Shown one piece after another: positions 41,697 through 43,251 of a stretch of DNA of 43,251 nucleotides. Under the pieces are notes generated by a model. It was not told the origin of the DNA and made no database searches. It saw only the letters and a list, made by a program, of their open reading frames with translations. Both the position numbers and the translations under genes were made by a program. How positions within the stretch are numbered: position 1 is the stretch's first letter; each line of letters starts with the position of its first letter. Source of the DNA: Muribaculaceae bacterium (GTDB lineage Bacteria > Bacteroidota > Bacteroidia > Bacteroidales > Muribaculaceae); the NCBI GenBank assembly GCA_009775265.1, contig VSPG01000018.1, positions 1-43,251 on the forward strand, read 5' to 3'.

Positions 41697-43115
41697 ATGA
41701 AAGCCATTTGCTTCAACTTCGAAATCCATCAGCCGATGCGCCTCAAGCGCTACCGCTTCTTCGACATCGGCAACGACCACTACTACTACGACGACTTCCT
41801 CAACGACGAAATCGTAAGCCGTGTGGCCCACAACAGCTACATCCCTGCCGCCGAAAGCCTCCTGCGCATGATAGAGGAGAGCAAAGGCGCGTTCCGCTGC
41901 TCGATAAGCATCAGCGGCGTGGCGCTCGAACAGCTCGAACAATATGTGCCCGAATTCATCGACCTGCTCAAGAAACTCGCCGACACAGGCGCCGTGGAAT
42001 TCCTCGCCGCGCCCTATGCGCACTCGCTGGCATCGCTCGCCGACCCGGAGGAGTTCGCGCAGCAGGTGCGTGTGGCCGTAGACAAACTGCACTCTCTGCT
42101 CGGCGTAAAACCGAAAGTGATGCACAACACCGAACTGATATACGACGACGAGATAGCACCGCAGGTACTCGCCATGGGCTTCAAGGGCGTGCTCACCGAA
42201 GGCGCCAAGCACATTCTCGGATGGAAATCGCCCAACTATGTGTACTCGGCGGCAAGCTGCCCCAAAGTGCGCCTGCTGCTGAAGAACGACAAGCTCAGCG
42301 ACGACATTGCCGCACGATTCAGCAACACGTCATGGGATGAATACCCCCTTACGGCCGAAAAATACATAGGCTGGATCGCCTCCACTCCCGCCGAAGAACA
42401 GGTGGTGAACGTGTGCCTCAACCTCGAGACGTTCGGAGGCTTCCACTCCGCCAGCACCGGCATCTTCCAGTTCCTCGAGGCGCTGCCCCGCTTCGCCGCT
42501 GAAAGAGGCGTGGAATTCCGCACGCCATCGCAAGTGCTCTCCGTCGTGAAGCCGGTGGGCGAACTCAGCGTGATGCATCCCATCAGCGGAGCCGACGAAG
42601 CACGCGACGTGAGCGCATGGCTCGGCAACTCGCTTCAGAACGAGGCTTTCAACAAGCTCTACAGCGTGGCCGAACGCGTGCGCCTGTGCGACGACCGCCG
42701 CCTCAAGCAGGACTGGTACTACCTACAGGGCAGCGACCATCTCTACTACATGAGCACCAAACATTTCGCCGACGGCGCCGCGCACTCCATGTTCAGCCCT
42801 TACGAAACGCCCTACCAGGCTTTTACCAACTACATGAACGTGCTCGCCGACTTCATCGTGCGCGTGGAGGAACAATACCCCCTCAGCATTGAGAACGAGG
42901 AACTCAACTCGCTGCTCACCACCATCCGCAACCAGGCCACGGAGATAGAAGCCCTGAACAAGGAGCTCGGCTCGATGCGCAAAAACATCGAGCAGTTCAA
43001 TGTGGAACACGCCCTGCGCGAGGAAAAGCCAGAAACAGCCAAACCAAAGGAGAAGGCAAAAAAGCCGGCCGCAAAGAAAACCACGACGACTAAGAAAACA
43101 GCAAAGAAAGCCTGA
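41697..43115 (+). CDS. GH57 alpha-amylase with Lys/Ala-rich C-terminal tail
   Basis: This 472-residue cytoplasmic protein has the GH57 N-terminal motif (CFNFEIHQPMRLKRY), a nucleophile-region NTELIYDDE, GWKSPNYVY and NLETFGG, the usual conserved blocks. It hydrolyses or transfers alpha-1,4-glucans inside the cell. After the catalytic part (~1-385) comes a helical/coiled-coil stretch (~395-435, LNSLLTTIRNQATEIEALNK). The last ~35 residues are rich in Lys, Ala, Thr and Pro (KEKAKKPAAKKTTTTKKTAK), like histone H1. The tail is not a known GH57 element; it may bind polyanions or glycogen particles. A terminator lies 25 bases downstream. Confidence 0.92.
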   Translation: MKAICFNFEIHQPMRLKRYRFFDIGNDHYYYDDFLNDEIVSRVAHNSYIPAAESLLRMIEESKGAFRCSISISGVALEQLEQYVPEFIDLLKKLADTGAVEFLAAPYAHSLASLADPEEFAQQVRVAVDKLHSLLGVKPKVMHNTELIYDDEIAPQVLAMGFKGVLTEGAKHILGWKSPNYVYSAASCPKVRLLLKNDKLSDDIAARFSNTSWDEYPLTAEKYIGWIASTPAEEQVVNVCLNLETFGGFHSASTGIFQFLEALPRFAAERGVEFRTPSQVLSVVKPVGELSVMHPISGADEARDVSAWLGNSLQNEAFNKLYSVAERVRLCDDRRLKQDWYYLQGSDHLYYMSTKHFADGAAHSMFSPYETPYQAFTNYMNVLADFIVRVEEQYPLSIENEELNSLLTTIRNQATEIEALNKELGSMRKNIEQFNVEHALREEKPETAKPKEKAKKPAAKKTTTTKKTAKKA

Positions 43116-43139
43116 TAGCAGACACGACACACCGATCCG

Positions 43140-43180
43140 CGTGCCGCAGCGCCACCATGCTGCGGCACGTATTTTTTTTT
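43140..43180 (+). terminator. Intrinsic terminator of the glycogen operon
   Basis: CGTGCCGCAGC (43140-43150) pairs with GCTGCGGCACG (43159-43169), an 11-bp stem with an 8-base loop, followed by TATTTTTTTTT. The stem is also positioned to stop minus-strand transcription from the right. Confidence 0.92.
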
Positions 43181-43181
43181 A

Positions 43182-43250
43182 TTACTGTCCGCTAAACTTT
43201 TTTAGTAGCGGTTGAAAATTAGGGCTGGCACCTATTGCAGGAGTCAGCCC
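43182..43250 (-). CDS. Possible 3' end of a gene entering from the right (partial)
   Basis: The minus strand is open from 43250 to a TAA at 43182-43184 and reads ...GLTPAIGASPNFQPLLKKFSGQ followed by the stop. Only 22 residues are visible, too few to assign a family. The AT-rich composition contrasts with the glycogen genes. The nearby inverted repeats make the end of an insertion sequence or its transposase one candidate; it may also be non-coding. Confidence 0.3.
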   Translation of the reverse strand, partial: GLTPAIGASPNFQPLLKKFSGQ

Positions 43251-43251
43251 T
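43221..43251. repeat. Imperfect palindrome at the right edge
   Basis: AGGGCTG (43221-43227) and CAGCCCT (43245-43251) are complementary, with further CCT/AGG pairing inside, and a CCGCTA/TAGCGG pair lies at 43189-43211. The palindrome reaches the window edge, so its full extent cannot be seen. It may belong to an insertion-sequence terminus or a hairpin. Confidence 0.4.

Noticed and set aside
43189..43211. CCGCTA/TAGCGG hairpin as a second terminator of the glycogen operon
   Set aside because: A strong terminator already lies at 43140-43180, and the T-run here is inside the loop rather than after the stem.

Overview
The window reads as a chromosomal segment of a high-GC member of the Bacteroidales, most likely a Muribaculaceae-like gut bacterium. 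The evidence is TAnnTTTG (-7) promoter boxes ahead of many genes, few Shine-Dalgarno sequences, many Bacteroidota-type lipoproteins, a TonB-dependent receptor under a TPP riboswitch, an FprA-type flavodiiron protein, LptE and GH57/GH133/GT4 glycogen genes of Bacteroidota type, and secreted proteins with Por/T9SS-like C-terminal tails. The family-level placement is inference.

Layout. 1-820: an AT-richer accessory-looking edge with a TetR gene that has no start codon, a large inverted repeat, a cluster of TTGGGTGT repeats and a tRNA-Ala(GGC) on the minus strand. 883-4635: a likely peptidoglycan-salvage operon (NamZ/DUF1343 lipoprotein, sodium:solute symporter, WYL regulator) with a perfect 14-bp dyad upstream and a bidirectional terminator at its end. 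4648-11929: a minus-strand block with a CMP-sugar synthetase-like enzyme, a CBS-nucleotidyltransferase, Obg, PrmC, RecX, a Bcp peroxiredoxin, a redox-dead thioredoxin-like lipoprotein, a TetR regulator, and a small lipoprotein gene carrying an in-frame amber codon. 11960-14630: a small lipoprotein, then a lipoprotein overlapping a PagL-like lipid A deacylase. 15001-21664: pheT, yebC, an acyltransferase, a sigma-54 activator, lptE and a conserved TPR-like protein. 21642-23478: a Cof-type HAD phosphatase and a divergent secreted esterase sharing a symmetric promoter region. 23485-27694: a TPP-riboswitch operon (TonB receptor, PnuT/PnuC transporter, His-rich CobW-type GTPase). 27718-38142: three large secreted proteins with sorting-like tails, interrupted by a flavodiiron protein. 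38368-43180: a glycogen/alpha-glucan operon (GH133 debranching enzyme, GT4 glycogen synthase, GH57 amylase with a histone-H1-like tail). 43182-43251: an AT-rich end that may be the edge of an IS or another gene.

The genes suggest a fermentative, bile/gut-adapted lifestyle: salvage of MurNAc and thiamine, LPS assembly and lipid A editing, oxygen and peroxide detoxification, glycogen storage and protein secretion. No CRISPR array, phage module or complete transposon is visible. The most unusual items are the CobW GTPase in the thiamine operon, the two-gene nonulosonate-activation pair without its pathway, the WYL-linked NamZ operon with its dyad, the amber-interrupted lipoprotein, and the repeat cluster beside tRNA-Ala.
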